From Roseiarcus sp963835215 (GTDB lineage: Bacteria; Pseudomonadota; Alphaproteobacteria; Rhizobiales; Beijerinckiaceae), in the NCBI GenBank assembly GCA_963835215.1, contig CAWIES010000002.1, forward strand, positions 1,550,001-1,614,000: 64,000 nt of DNA. Direction: 5' to 3'. Each line of letters opens with the position of its first letter. Positions within the stretch are counted from its first letter, which is position 1. The notes under the pieces were generated by a model, which saw nothing but the letters and a program-made list of their open reading frames with translations, was not told the DNA's origin and searched no databases. Below are positions 48,793 to 59,507 of this stretch, piece by piece. Position numbers and translations under genes: made by a program.

Positions 48793-48937
48793 GCAAGGTC
48801 CGGTTTGAGCCGCGCGCCAAGCCGCGGCCGGTCTGCGCGGGCGGTCTCTATACCCCTTCGCGCCCGAGGCGCAAACTGCCTGGATTGACGGTGAATCGGC
48901 GGCCCGTTGATGGTTTGTTCGCTTGCATGGGCGCCGT

Positions 48938-49729
48938 TCAGGCCGCGGCGCCCTTGGCCAGCGCCTCGATCAGGCCGCGCACGACATCGGGCCGCTCGAT
49001 ATTGGGCAAATGGCCGGCGCCGGCGATCACTTTGAACCGCGCTTGGCCGATCCGGTCGGCCAACTCGCGCACCAGCGGGGGCGGCGTCGAGCCGTCTTCC
49101 TCGCCCACGAGGCACAGCGTGGGGACCTTGATCGACGCGCAATAGGGTCTGAGATCCGCCTGAGCCTGCGCGGCGCAGGCGGTGAGGTAGCCCTCCTTCG
49201 GGCAGCGCGTCAGCATGGCCCGCCAGCCGGCGAGCTCGGCCGGGCGCCTGGCGCGAAACTCGCTGGTGAACCAGCGCCGCATTGTCGCGTCGGCGACGGC
49301 CTCGATCCCGCCGCGCGCGACCTCGTCCATGCGCTGGCGCCAGCTCTCCTCCGTTCCGATCTTGGCCGCGGTATCGCAAAGCGCCAGCGCGGCGACGAGG
49401 TCGGGGCGCTGACGATAGAGCTCCTGTGCGATGATGCCGCCCATCGACACGCCGACGATCACCGCGCCATCGACCCTTAGGAGATCGAGCAGGGCGATGA
49501 GATCGGCGGCGTAGTCGGCGATCAGCGCCGGGCCCGGCGGCAGCCCCGAGAGGCCATGGCCGCGCTTGTCGTAGCGCACGATGCGATAGGCGCTGGCGAG
49601 CGGCCCGACGAGTTCGTCCCAGATGCGATAGTCGACGCCCAGCGCATTGATGAAAACGATCGCGCGCGCGTCGCGGCGCCCCTCGTCGGCGTAATGCGCG
49701 ACCGCGCCGTTGACATCCGCGAAGGCCAT
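48938..49729 (-). CDS. pcaD: 3-oxoadipate enol-lactonase-like alpha/beta hydrolase
   Basis: A 263-residue alpha/beta hydrolase. It has the PcaD pattern: FINALGVDYRIWDELVGPLA, RYDKRGHGLS, the nucleophile elbow VGVSMGGIIAQEL near residue 97, an Asp in LVGEEDGSTPP and a His in GAGHLPNIERPD. PcaD hydrolyses 3-oxoadipate enol-lactone in the protocatechuate branch of the beta-ketoadipate pathway. No other pca gene is adjacent, so the substrate is inferred. ATG 49729 is chosen from alignment to family starts. Confidence 0.82.
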   Translation of the reverse strand: MAFADVNGAVAHYADEGRRDARAIVFINALGVDYRIWDELVGPLASAYRIVRYDKRGHGLSGLPPGPALIADYAADLIALLDLLRVDGAVIVGVSMGGIIAQELYRQRPDLVAALALCDTAAKIGTEESWRQRMDEVARGGIEAVADATMRRWFTSEFRARRPAELAGWRAMLTRCPKEGYLTACAAQAQADLRPYCASIKVPTLCLVGEEDGSTPPPLVRELADRIGQARFKVIAGAGHLPNIERPDVVRGLIEALAKGAAA

Positions 49730-49828
49730 GGCGGCGCGCCCCCCGTGCGCTGCACAATGCCGCGCCGTGACGCGGACCGCCGCAGATTTCGCGCCCACCG
49801 CGGCGCTGTCAAGGGCGGCATGAGGCGA

Positions 49829-50118
49829 CTAGAGCAGCGTGTAGAGCTGGCGCGCCTCGCTCGAGGGGCCGCGACGCGCGCCCAGCGCCTCGACCCGCGC
49901 CGCCAGATATTTTTGCCCGAGCGGGAAGGCGATGACGTCGCCGGCGCGCACCTGCCGGCTCGCTTTGTCGATCGGCGCGCCTTGACCACCACGGGTGACG
50001 CGCACCCCGCCCGCTTGAATGGCCCGCGCCGCCAGGCCGCGTGTCTTGAAGAAGCGCGCCCGCCACAGCCAGACGTCAGCGCGGCAGATTTCGGGACTAT
50101 CGAAATCGACGTGTTCCG

Positions 50119-50122
<4 letters not shown>
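49829..50122 (-). CDS. S4-domain RNA-binding protein (Hsp15-like)
   Basis: A 97-residue basic protein with an S4 fold: RADVWLWRARFFKTRGLAAR near the N-terminus, then GGVRVTRGGQGAPIDKASRQ and VRAGDVIAFP. The Hsp15 family binds stalled 50S-nascent chain complexes. Its ATG overlaps the stop of the Suv3-like helicase gene by four bases, so the two RNA-related genes are coupled. Confidence 0.88.
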
Positions 50123-52692
<2,570 letters not shown>

Positions 52693-52827
52693 AAGGGTAA
52701 GGTGGGGGATCGAGCGCCGCGCCGCAAGCGGGGGCAATTTGCGGTGGGGCGATGGAAAATAGGGTCGTTGTGCGGCAAGGCGCAACGAGCGCTTGCGTCC
52801 GAAGGCCTCGGCTGTATTCAAGCCGCC

Positions 52828-55410
52828 ATGCGCGCCTTTCCCGACCCGCTGCCGATCGACGAGGCCCTGCCGCGGCTCGTGGCTGCGCTGAATGCTGGGA
52901 CGCGTGCGGTGCTGGTCGCGCCGCCCGGGGCCGGCAAGACGACGCGGCTTCCGCTCGCGCTGCTCGACGAGCCCTTCGCCAGCGTCGGCAAGATCATCGT
53001 GCTCGAGCCCCGCCGGCTCGCCGCGCGCGCCGCCGCGCAGCGCATGGCTTCGAGCTTGGGCGAAAAAGTCGGCGAGACGATTGGGCTCAGGGTGCGGCTG
53101 CAGAGCCTGATCTCGGCCCGCACCCGCGTCGAGGTCGTCACCGAGGGCGTGTTCGCGCGCATGATCCTCGACGATCCGGCGCTGACCGGCGTCGCGGCAG
53201 TGCTGTTCGACGAGTTTCATGAGCGCTCGCTCGACGCCGACCTCGGACTCGCCTTGGCGCTCGATGCGCAGGAGGGCCTGCGCGAGGATTTGCGTATCCT
53301 CGTCATGTCGGCGACGCTCGATGGCGCGCGCGTCGCGGCGCTCATGCCAGGCGCCGCACAGATCGAGAGCGAGGGCCGCGCTTTTCCGGTCGTCACGCGC
53401 TACCTCGGGCGCGATCCCGCCAAACGCATCGAGGATGACGTCGTGCGCGCGATTCTGGCCGCGCTGGCGGATGAGAGCGGCTCGATCCTCGTTTTTCTGC
53501 CGGGGCAGGGCGAGATCACGCGCGTCGCGGCGACGCTCTCCGAGCGCATCCGCGATGCAAGCGTCGACATCGCGCCGCTCTATGGCGCAATGGACGCGCA
53601 CGCGCAGGACCGCGCGGTGTCTCCAGCGGCGCAGGGTCGTCGCAAGATCGTGCTGGCGACCTCGATCGCCGAGACCTCGCTGACGATTGAAGGCGTGCGG
53701 GTGGTGATCGACAGCGGCCTGATGCGCGTGCCGCACTATGAGCCGGACATCGGTCTGACGCGGCTCGACACCGTGCGCGTCTCGCGCGCCAACGCCGATC
53801 AGCGACGCGGCCGCGCCGGCCGCGTCGAACCTGGCGTGTGCTACCGGCTGTGGGAGGAGGCGGGCAATGGCGGCCTCGCCGCCTTCGCGCCGCCAGAGAT
53901 TCTTGCCGCCGACTTGACCGGTTTTGCGCTCGACCTCGCGGTCTGGGGCGTCGCCGATGCGGCGAAGCTCAAGTTCCTCGATCCGCCGCCGCTCGGCGCG
54001 TTGTCGGAGGCGCGGGTGTTGCTGGCGACGCTCGGCGCGCTCGACGCGGCGGGCCGCGTGACCGACGAAGGCGAGGCAATCGCCGCGCTGGCGCTGCCGC
54101 CTCGCCTCGCCCGCATGGTGGTCGACGCCGCGCGCGCTGGCGAAGCCGAACTCGCCGCCGAAATCGCCGTGACGTTGACCGAGCGCGGCCTCGGCGGCGA
54201 TGCGGTCGACCTGTCGCGCCGGCTCGACAGTTTTCGCCGCGATCGCTCGCCGCGCGCCGAAGACGCACGCAAGCTGGCGCGCAACCTGGCGAAGCGGGCG
54301 AAGACCCTCACCCCGACCCTCTCCCGCGAAGCGGGAGAGGGGGAGCGCCCCTTCTCCCGCATAGCCCCGTCGAGAGACGGGCGTTCTTCCGAACGCCCTA
54401 TGCGGGAGAAGATGTCGGCGAAGCCGACAGATGAGGGCCCTTTCGCCGACATCGGCGAATGGCTCGCCGCGGCCTTTCCCGACCGCATCGCGATGGCGCG
54501 CGGCAAGCGCGGCGAGTTCTTGATGGTCAATGGTCGCGCGGCGGCGCTTGAGCCGCATGATGCGCTGGCGGGCGAATCCTTCCTGGCGATCGGCGAGATC
54601 GTCGGGCGCGCCGCCTCGGCGCGCATCGTCACCGCGGCGCCGTTGACCTTGGAGCAGATCGAGGCGGTCGCCGGAGCGCAGATTGAGACGCGCGAGGAGA
54701 CGCTGTTCGACCGCGCCTCGGCGTCGCTGCGCGCGCGCAGGCGCCGCCGGCTCGGCGCGCTGACGCTCGCCGAAGGCAATCTCGCGCCGCTAGCGGACGA
54801 GCAAAGCGCCCGCGCGCTCGCCCTTGGCCTGATCGATCTTGGTCTCGCGCGCTTGCCGTGGACCAAGAGCCTCACGCAATGGCGCGGGCGGGTGAACTTT
54901 CTGCGCCGCGCCGAAGGTGAGCCGTGGCCCGATCTGTCGGACGCTGCGCTCGCCGCCTCGCCCGATTGGCTGGCCCCTTTTCTGCTCGGCAAGACGCGGC
55001 TCGACGACTTGACCGGCGACGAACTCGGGCAGGCGCTGCACGCGCTGCTCCCTTATGATTTGTCGCGCCGGCTGGAGGCTGAGGCGCCGAGCCACTTCGT
55101 CGCGCCGACCGGAGCCGCGGCCCCGGTCGACTACGAGGCGGACGGTGGGCCGAGCGTCGCGCTGCGGGTGCAGGAGCTCTATGGTCTGACCGTCCATCCC
55201 GCGCTCGCTGGCGGGCGCGTGCCGCTGACCCTGCATCTGCTGTCGCCCGCGCATCGGCCGATCCAGATCACGCGCGACCTGCCCGGCTTCTGGAAGGGCT
55301 CATGGGCGGCGACGCGGGCCGATCTGCGCGGCCGCTACCCGCGCCACTTCTGGCCGGAAGACCCCGCCAACGCCGCGCCGACCAGCCGCGCCAAGCCGCG
55401 CGGGACCTGA
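52828..55410 (+). CDS. hrpB: ATP-dependent helicase HrpB, carrying an in-frame repeat insertion
   Basis: An 860-residue DEAH/RHA helicase. Motif I is APPGAGKTTR (31-40), motif II FDEFHERSLDADL near 130, motif III MSATLDG, and motifs V/VI IAETSLTIEGV and QRRGRAGRVEPG. The HrpB C-terminal domain (about 540-850) ends with DLPGFWKGSW and RYPRHFWPEDP. Between helicase and C-terminal domains, residues about 491-535 are encoded by a palindromic element and read as low-similarity sequence beginning LTPTLSREAGEGERPFS. The frame is preserved through it, so the protein is probably still made. ATG 52828 is divergent from the Suv3-like gene. Confidence 0.92.
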   Translation: MRAFPDPLPIDEALPRLVAALNAGTRAVLVAPPGAGKTTRLPLALLDEPFASVGKIIVLEPRRLAARAAAQRMASSLGEKVGETIGLRVRLQSLISARTRVEVVTEGVFARMILDDPALTGVAAVLFDEFHERSLDADLGLALALDAQEGLREDLRILVMSATLDGARVAALMPGAAQIESEGRAFPVVTRYLGRDPAKRIEDDVVRAILAALADESGSILVFLPGQGEITRVAATLSERIRDASVDIAPLYGAMDAHAQDRAVSPAAQGRRKIVLATSIAETSLTIEGVRVVIDSGLMRVPHYEPDIGLTRLDTVRVSRANADQRRGRAGRVEPGVCYRLWEEAGNGGLAAFAPPEILAADLTGFALDLAVWGVADAAKLKFLDPPPLGALSEARVLLATLGALDAAGRVTDEGEAIAALALPPRLARMVVDAARAGEAELAAEIAVTLTERGLGGDAVDLSRRLDSFRRDRSPRAEDARKLARNLAKRAKTLTPTLSREAGEGERPFSRIAPSRDGRSSERPMREKMSAKPTDEGPFADIGEWLAAAFPDRIAMARGKRGEFLMVNGRAAALEPHDALAGESFLAIGEIVGRAASARIVTAAPLTLEQIEAVAGAQIETREETLFDRASASLRARRRRRLGALTLAEGNLAPLADEQSARALALGLIDLGLARLPWTKSLTQWRGRVNFLRRAEGEPWPDLSDAALAASPDWLAPFLLGKTRLDDLTGDELGQALHALLPYDLSRRLEAEAPSHFVAPTGAAAPVDYEADGGPSVALRVQELYGLTVHPALAGGRVPLTLHLLSPAHRPIQITRDLPGFWKGSWAATRADLRGRYPRHFWPEDPANAAPTSRAKPRGT
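54317..54429. repeat. Multi-hairpin palindromic repeat inserted inside hrpB
   Basis: The stretch contains an 11-bp stem (54317-54327 / 54331-54341), a 14-bp stem CTTCTCCCGCATAG / CTATGCGGGAGAAG (54351-54364 / 54398-54411) that encloses two smaller hairpins (CGTC/GACG at 54369-54380 and GGGCGTTC/GAACGCCC at 54379-54398), and a 7-bp stem TGTCGGC/GCCGACA at about 54413-54429. The outer stem plus inner hairpins form a branched structure. The first stem matches the repeat at 7723-7747. Confidence 0.8.
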
Positions 55411-55478
55411 GGGCGCATTGCCGCAGCGCTCCCGTTCCGACACGCTGGCGCTTGGTGATTCGCTGGAAGGGAACGCTG

Positions 55479-56081
55479 GTGGCGGACGCTCTGCCCAAGG
55501 TCGCGATCTGTTTTCCCTCGGGCGACATGGTGCACGCCGACTTCGCTCTGTCGCTCGCCGGGCTGTGCAATTCGACGCCGCCGCTGGAGACGCCGATCGT
55601 CAACAACAAGTCGTCAATTGTCGCCGCCGCTCGCAACACCGGGGTTAGCCGAGCGCGCGAACTCGGCTGCGACCACATCCTGTTTCTCGACAGCGACATG
55701 ACGTTTCCACGCACGACGCTTCATCGCTTGCTCGTCCACCACGAGCCGATTGTCGGCGCGACCTACGTCAAGCGCGTGCCGCCCTATCCGGTCCTCGGGA
55801 CCGCGCTGCAGCCAACGCCCACCTGCGATGCGCGCGGCCTGACCGAAATGTTGCGGATTCCGACCGGTTGCCTGCTCATTCGCTTGTCGGTGTTCGACGC
55901 GCTTTCGGCGCCTTACTTCCGTTACATCACGGATGAGGCGAGCGGTGACATCGTCGGCGAGGACTATGTCTTTTGCGACCGCGCCCGCGCCGCCGGCTTT
56001 CACATCTGGTGCGACGCGAAGCTGTCGCTGGAGATCGCCCATCTCGGCCAGCAGACCTGCCGCGTTCCCGGCGCAGTCTAG
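55479..56081 (+). CDS. Glycosyltransferase-like (GT-A fold) hypothetical protein
   Basis: A 200-residue cytoplasmic protein. The pattern VNNKSSIVAAARNTGVSRAR followed by ILFLDSDMTFP with a DSD metal motif near residue 75 is that of small GT-A-like proteins found in phage-tail and O-antigen contexts; IVGATYVKRVPPYP and a GEDYVFCDRARAAG segment near 160 also fit. GTG 55479 is used because GGAAGGGA lies seven bases upstream; an in-frame GTG at 55455 is possible. Its short length suggests a domain-only enzyme or a sugar-binding protein. Confidence 0.7.
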   Translation: MADALPKVAICFPSGDMVHADFALSLAGLCNSTPPLETPIVNNKSSIVAAARNTGVSRARELGCDHILFLDSDMTFPRTTLHRLLVHHEPIVGATYVKRVPPYPVLGTALQPTPTCDARGLTEMLRIPTGCLLIRLSVFDALSAPYFRYITDEASGDIVGEDYVFCDRARAAGFHIWCDAKLSLEIAHLGQQTCRVPGAV

Positions 56082-56082
56082 C

Positions 56083-56098
56083 TTAAGCCTTCCTTAAC
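56083..56098 (+). promoter_or_regulatory. CtrA-type binding site (TTAA-N7-TTAAC)
   Basis: TTAAGCCTTCCTTAAC is an exact match to the alphaproteobacterial CtrA consensus TTAA-N7-TTAA with the frequent trailing C. It is 42 bases upstream of the ATG of the Ser-rich gene, in a locally AT-rich stretch. CtrA normally controls division, motility, pilus and surface genes. Confidence 0.65.
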
Positions 56099-56139
56099 GT
56101 TATCATTCATATACAGATTTATTAGCCGGGAAATCTTCG

Positions 56140-56775
56140 ATGTCTCTTTCCGTCTCTGGAACGAGCCAGCAGAGTCTTCTGCTGTTGCTCCTGCAGGCCA
56201 ATAGCGCCGCCCAGAACAGCGCCTCCAACTCGTCGAGCACGAGTTCAACCGCCTCCTCCGCCTCGACCAGCAGCGCCATCACCTCCTCCGACGCGTCCAC
56301 GGCGATCGGCCTCTCGGCGCAGTTGCTGGCGCTCCTGTCGCAGCTCAGCGCTGAGGTTTCTTCGGCCTCTTCATCCAGCGGCAGTCAGAGCGAGGGAACA
56401 ACCGTCAACGGTCCGCCTTCCGGGCCGCCGCCGGGACCCCCGCCCGGACCGCCCCCTGGTGTGCCGGGCGCCAGCTCGTCGTCCGATTCCTCGGACAGTT
56501 CGACGAGCGCGAGCAGTCTCCTGGCGCAGTTGGAGGCCGATCTCACCAATTTCCTCAGCGCTCTCGAATCGTCCAGCTCGTCCTCGAGCGTGTCCTCGGC
56601 TTCGAGCGCCTCGTCCGCGTCGTCAGAACTCGGCGGCCTCCGAGCTCAGCACCGATATCAGCGAATTGCAGAACGCCTTGACCGTGTTCCTGACGGATCT
56701 GACCGGGACGATCGACTCAAGCTCGTCGACCTCTTCGAGCTCAACCGCCACGGAATCGTCGCTTGCGTCGCTTGA
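56140..56775 (+). CDS. Ser-rich low-complexity protein with PPG repeat (5' part)
   Basis: A 211-residue product as read. The N-terminus MSLSVSGTSQQSLLLLLLQA is not a normal signal peptide. About half of the residues are Ser, with a central PPSGPPPGPPPGPPPG segment around residue 90 and two short heptad-like helices (AQLLALLSQL and AQLEADLTNFLSAL). From about residue 164 the composition changes abruptly to GGLRAQHRYQR and similar, because the Ser-rich reading continues in another frame; one extra base near 56622-56632 explains this. The intact protein would have about 276 residues. A CtrA-type site precedes it. Function unknown; surface or extracellular location is a guess. Confidence 0.55.
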   Translation: MSLSVSGTSQQSLLLLLLQANSAAQNSASNSSSTSSTASSASTSSAITSSDASTAIGLSAQLLALLSQLSAEVSSASSSSGSQSEGTTVNGPPSGPPPGPPPGPPPGVPGASSSSDSSDSSTSASSLLAQLEADLTNFLSALESSSSSSSVSSASSASSASSELGGLRAQHRYQRIAERLDRVPDGSDRDDRLKLVDLFELNRHGIVACVA

Positions 56776-56968
56776 TAGCGCCAGTTCGTCCAGCGCGTTG
56801 AACTCCTCGAGCGCCAGCGCCTCGACGTCATCCAGCGGCGGGCCGTCGCACCATCGCCGGCACGTTTCGGACGCCTACGACGCCAATTCTTCGGCGCTGT
56901 CGTTGTTGACGTCGTCATCATCGACGTCGACAACCTCTTCAACGTCATCGACCAGCACGATCGCCTGA
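56630..56968 (+). pseudogene. Out-of-frame 3' continuation of the Ser-rich gene
   Basis: In the next forward frame the sequence resumes as AASELSTDISELQNALTVFL, repeating the helix theme of the first part, then Ser/Thr-rich stretches to the TGA at 56966-56968. There is no start codon near the junction, so it is the displaced end of the gene at 56140 and not a gene of its own. Confidence 0.6.
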
Positions 56969-56982
56969 TCCGCTCGCCGCGC

Positions 56983-57003
56983 GCCGCGCAATTTCGGCGC
57001 GGC
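56983..57003. terminator. Hairpin between convergent Ser-rich gene and epimerase
   Basis: A 7-bp GC stem GCCGCGC / GCGCGGC with a 7-base AT-containing loop lies between the two convergent stops and touches the epimerase stop. It is a plausible bidirectional terminator, though without a long T-run. Confidence 0.4.
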
Positions 57004-57902
57004 TATTTCTTGCCGACGTAGCGGCGCCAATCGTGCGCCTCCTTGAACCCCAGCACCTCGCGCGCCTTGCGGTTCGACAGCGGCGCCTCGAACTTGCCGA
57101 GCGTACGGGTGATCGGCGTCGTCGGGCAATGCTTGGCGAGAAACTCCCGCGTTGGCGTCTCGACCGTGATCGTGTCGTTGACCGCGTTGAAAACCTGAAA
57201 GCCGAGGCCATCTTTTTCCAGGCAGAGGTGGACGATCTCTCCGAGGTCGCGCGCGTCGATGTAGCTCCAGGCGTTGCGCTTGCGCATCATCGGCTTGACC
57301 TGAAACTCGGCGAACATGCCGTATTCATGCGGCTCGATGACATTGCCGATGCGCAACGCGTAGATGTCCGCGCCGTAGCGCATGGCGAAAGCGCGCGCCG
57401 TTTTCTCGTTGCACACTTTCGACAGACCGTAGGAATCCATCGGGTCGATGTCGTAATCTTCTTCCAGCGGGAAGGAATGGAAATCCTTGTCGCCCTCGGC
57501 AAAGCAGACGCCGTAGGTGGTCTCGCTGGAGGCGACGATGACCTTGCGCACGCCGAGCTTCATCGCCGCCTCGATGACATTGTAGGTGCTGATGACATTG
57601 GCGGCGAAGGTGGCGTTATCGGGCTCGATCAGCACGCGCGGCACGGCGGCGAAATGGACCACCGCGTCGGGGGCGGAGGGCGCCCGGCCATCCTCATAGC
57701 CGCCGAAACCGAAATGCGAGGTCAGCGCGTTGAACGCCTGGCCCGAGCGGGTGAGGTCGGCCTGCAGCGTGTTGACGCCGGGCAGATCGAGCGGCTTGAG
57801 ATCGACGTTGAGGATCTTGTGCCCCTTGCCCTGCAGATGGGCGATGGCGTGGCGGCCGGCTTTGCCAGAGCCGCCGGTGAAGACGATGCGTTTGGCGGCC
57901 AT
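57003..57902 (-). CDS. NAD-dependent epimerase/dehydratase family protein
   Basis: A 299-residue extended SDR. The cofactor motif is FTGGSGKAGRHA (9-20), followed by DAVVHFAAVPRV near 80, a Ser in VASSETTYG near 125 and the catalytic YGLSK near 158. These features suit sugar epimerases or lactone-forming dehydrogenases. It has a strong ribosome site, CAGGAGGAACCC, directly before the ATG. It lies alone between convergent and divergent neighbours. Confidence 0.9.
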   Translation of the reverse strand: MAAKRIVFTGGSGKAGRHAIAHLQGKGHKILNVDLKPLDLPGVNTLQADLTRSGQAFNALTSHFGFGGYEDGRAPSAPDAVVHFAAVPRVLIEPDNATFAANVISTYNVIEAAMKLGVRKVIVASSETTYGVCFAEGDKDFHSFPLEEDYDIDPMDSYGLSKVCNEKTARAFAMRYGADIYALRIGNVIEPHEYGMFAEFQVKPMMRKRNAWSYIDARDLGEIVHLCLEKDGLGFQVFNAVNDTITVETPTREFLAKHCPTTPITRTLGKFEAPLSNRKAREVLGFKEAHDWRRYVGKK

Positions 57903-58046
57903 GGGTTCCTCCTGGGGCGATCTCTGGGGCGATCTCGAGCGCGGGCGAACCTAACGCCTGCTGCGGCGAGGGCAAGTGCCAGTCCAGTTGGTGGCGCTGC
58001 CACTGGCATTTCACGTCTGCGTGAACAGGGCCGGGCGTTGGGGAGA

Positions 58047-59022
58047 TCAAGCGCGCGGGTGAGCGGCGCGGTAGGCGGCGAGGAGCCGGGCGCCGTCGAC
58101 GGCGGTGTAGATCTGGGTCGACGACAACGAAGCGTGGCCGAGCAACTCCTGGATCGTGCGCAGATCGCCGCCGCGCGCCAGGAGGTGGGTGGCGAAGGAA
58201 TGGCGCAGCGCATGGGGCGTGGCGCTGCCCGGCAGGCCGAGCGCGCCGCGCAACCGCTCCATCGCATATTGCACGATGCGCGGCGAAAGCGGGCCGCCCT
58301 TGGCGCCGACGAACAGCGGACCTTGTGGCTTCAGCACATAGGGGCAGAGCGCGAGATAATCCTCGATCGCTTGCTTGACCGGCGCGATCACCGGGGCTGA
58401 GCGCGTTTTGCGACCCTTGCCGACGACGCTGACCGCGTCGCGCTCGCCAACCGGCGCGTCGGCGCGCTGGATCGACAAGGCTTCGCCAATGCGCAGGCCC
58501 GCGCCATAGCAGAGCGACAGCACGGCGGCGTCGCGGGCGAGGACCCAAGGCTCGCGCGCTTCGCCCTCGCGCGAGGCGGCGGAGGCGACCGCGCGCGGCG
58601 TCGGGCGCGCTCAACGCGCGCGGTAGCCGCCGCGCCGCCTTGGGCGCGCGCATCGCGCCAAGCGCGGAAGCTGGCGCGCCGCCCTCGCGGGCGATGTGGC
58701 GCGATAGCGAGCGCAGCGCCGAGAGCGCGCGCTGCAGCGAGCGCGGGTTGATGTCGTCGGCGCGCCGGCGGGCGAGAAAGGCGCGCAGATCGGCGGGGGC
58801 GAGAGTGGCGAAGGCCTCAAGCCCAGCCGGCGCGCCAAGCCGCTCGGCGAGAAAGGCGAGAAACTGGCGCGCGTCGCGCCCATAGGCCTCAACCGTATTG
58901 GCCGAAAGCCGCCGCTCGTCGGCGAGCCGATGCAGCCAGGCGGTGACGCTGGCGGCGAGATCGGAGGCGGCGGGGAGGGCGGCGGCTGCGAGGGCGTCGC
59001 TGGCTTTGGACGGGGCGGTCAT
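58047..59022 (-). pseudogene. xerC: Tyrosine recombinase XerC, frameshifted
   Basis: The N-terminal SAM-like domain is read from ATG 59022 (AWLHRLADERRLSANTVEAY, DLRAFLARRR) up to LSAPDAAR near 58595. The catalytic domain continues in another frame as AVASAASREGEAR and YGAGLRIGEALSI, then TPHALRHSFATHLLARGGDL and LLGHASLSSTQIYT, with Arg, His-x-x-Arg, His and Tyr of the active site all intact, ending at 58047. A single extra base in the GC-rich run near 58585-58600 explains the break. XerC is normally needed for chromosome-dimer resolution at dif, so a sequencing or assembly error is a real possibility. Confidence 0.85.
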
Positions 59023-59046
59023 GGGGAGACGTTGCGCCGACTTGGT

Positions 59047-59082
59047 TAAGCGAGGCTTGCCGGGTAAGCGAGGCTTGCCGGG
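59047..59082. repeat. 18-bp perfect tandem duplication
   Basis: TAAGCGAGGCTTGCCGGG occurs twice in direct, contiguous copies in the gap between xerC and the NUDIX gene. Confidence 0.8.
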
Positions 59083-59105
59083 CGCCGACGTTGGCGCACT
59101 TCGCC

Positions 59106-59507
59106 TCACCCCAGCAGCTCAATCAAGTGCGGGATCAGCGGCGCATCTGCGGGGGGCATTGGATAGTTGCGCAGTTCCTTTGCCAGCGCCCATTTCAGCC
59201 CTTGGCCCTCGAGCGGCTGGACGAAACCCTCCCAGCGGCGGCAGACGTAGAGCGGCATCAGCAGATGGAACTCGTCATAGGCGTGGCTGGCGAAGGTCAG
59301 CGGCGCGAGGCAGGCGGGCTTGACCGCGATGCCCAACTCCTCCCGCAATTCGCGGATCAGCGCCTCCTCCGGGCGCTCGCCCGGCGCGAGTTTGCCGCCG
59401 GGAAACTCCCACAGGCCGGCGAGATGTTTGCCTTCGGGGCGCTGGGCGATCAGCACCCGATTGTCGGCGTCGACCAGCGCCGCGGCGACGACCAGCAGCA
59501 GGTTCAA
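59106..59507 (-). CDS. mutT: NUDIX hydrolase, MutT-like (8-oxo-dGTPase)
   Basis: A 133-residue NUDIX protein. The box is visible as GGKLAPGERPEEALIRELRE followed by ELG, matching Gx5Ex7REUxEExGU. The N-terminus LLLVVAAALVDADNRVLIAQ and GLWEFPGG are typical of MutT, which removes oxidised nucleotides. The only usable start is TTG at 59507, which overlaps the argJ stop (TTGA), the same arrangement seen for ubiA. It is the last gene of the parvulin-argJ-NUDIX operon. Confidence 0.87.
   Translation of the reverse strand: MNLLLVVAAALVDADNRVLIAQRPEGKHLAGLWEFPGGKLAPGERPEEALIRELREELGIAVKPACLAPLTFASHAYDEFHLLMPLYVCRRWEGFVQPLEGQGLKWALAKELRNYPMPPADAPLIPHLIELLG

Noticed and set aside
52693..54558. A very long reverse open frame that would extend the Suv3-like helicase to 1479 residues
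   Set aside because: The upstream 622 codons are the antisense of hrpB, have no homology-like motifs and arise from the GC-rich codon bias. Motif I lies right after ATG 52692.
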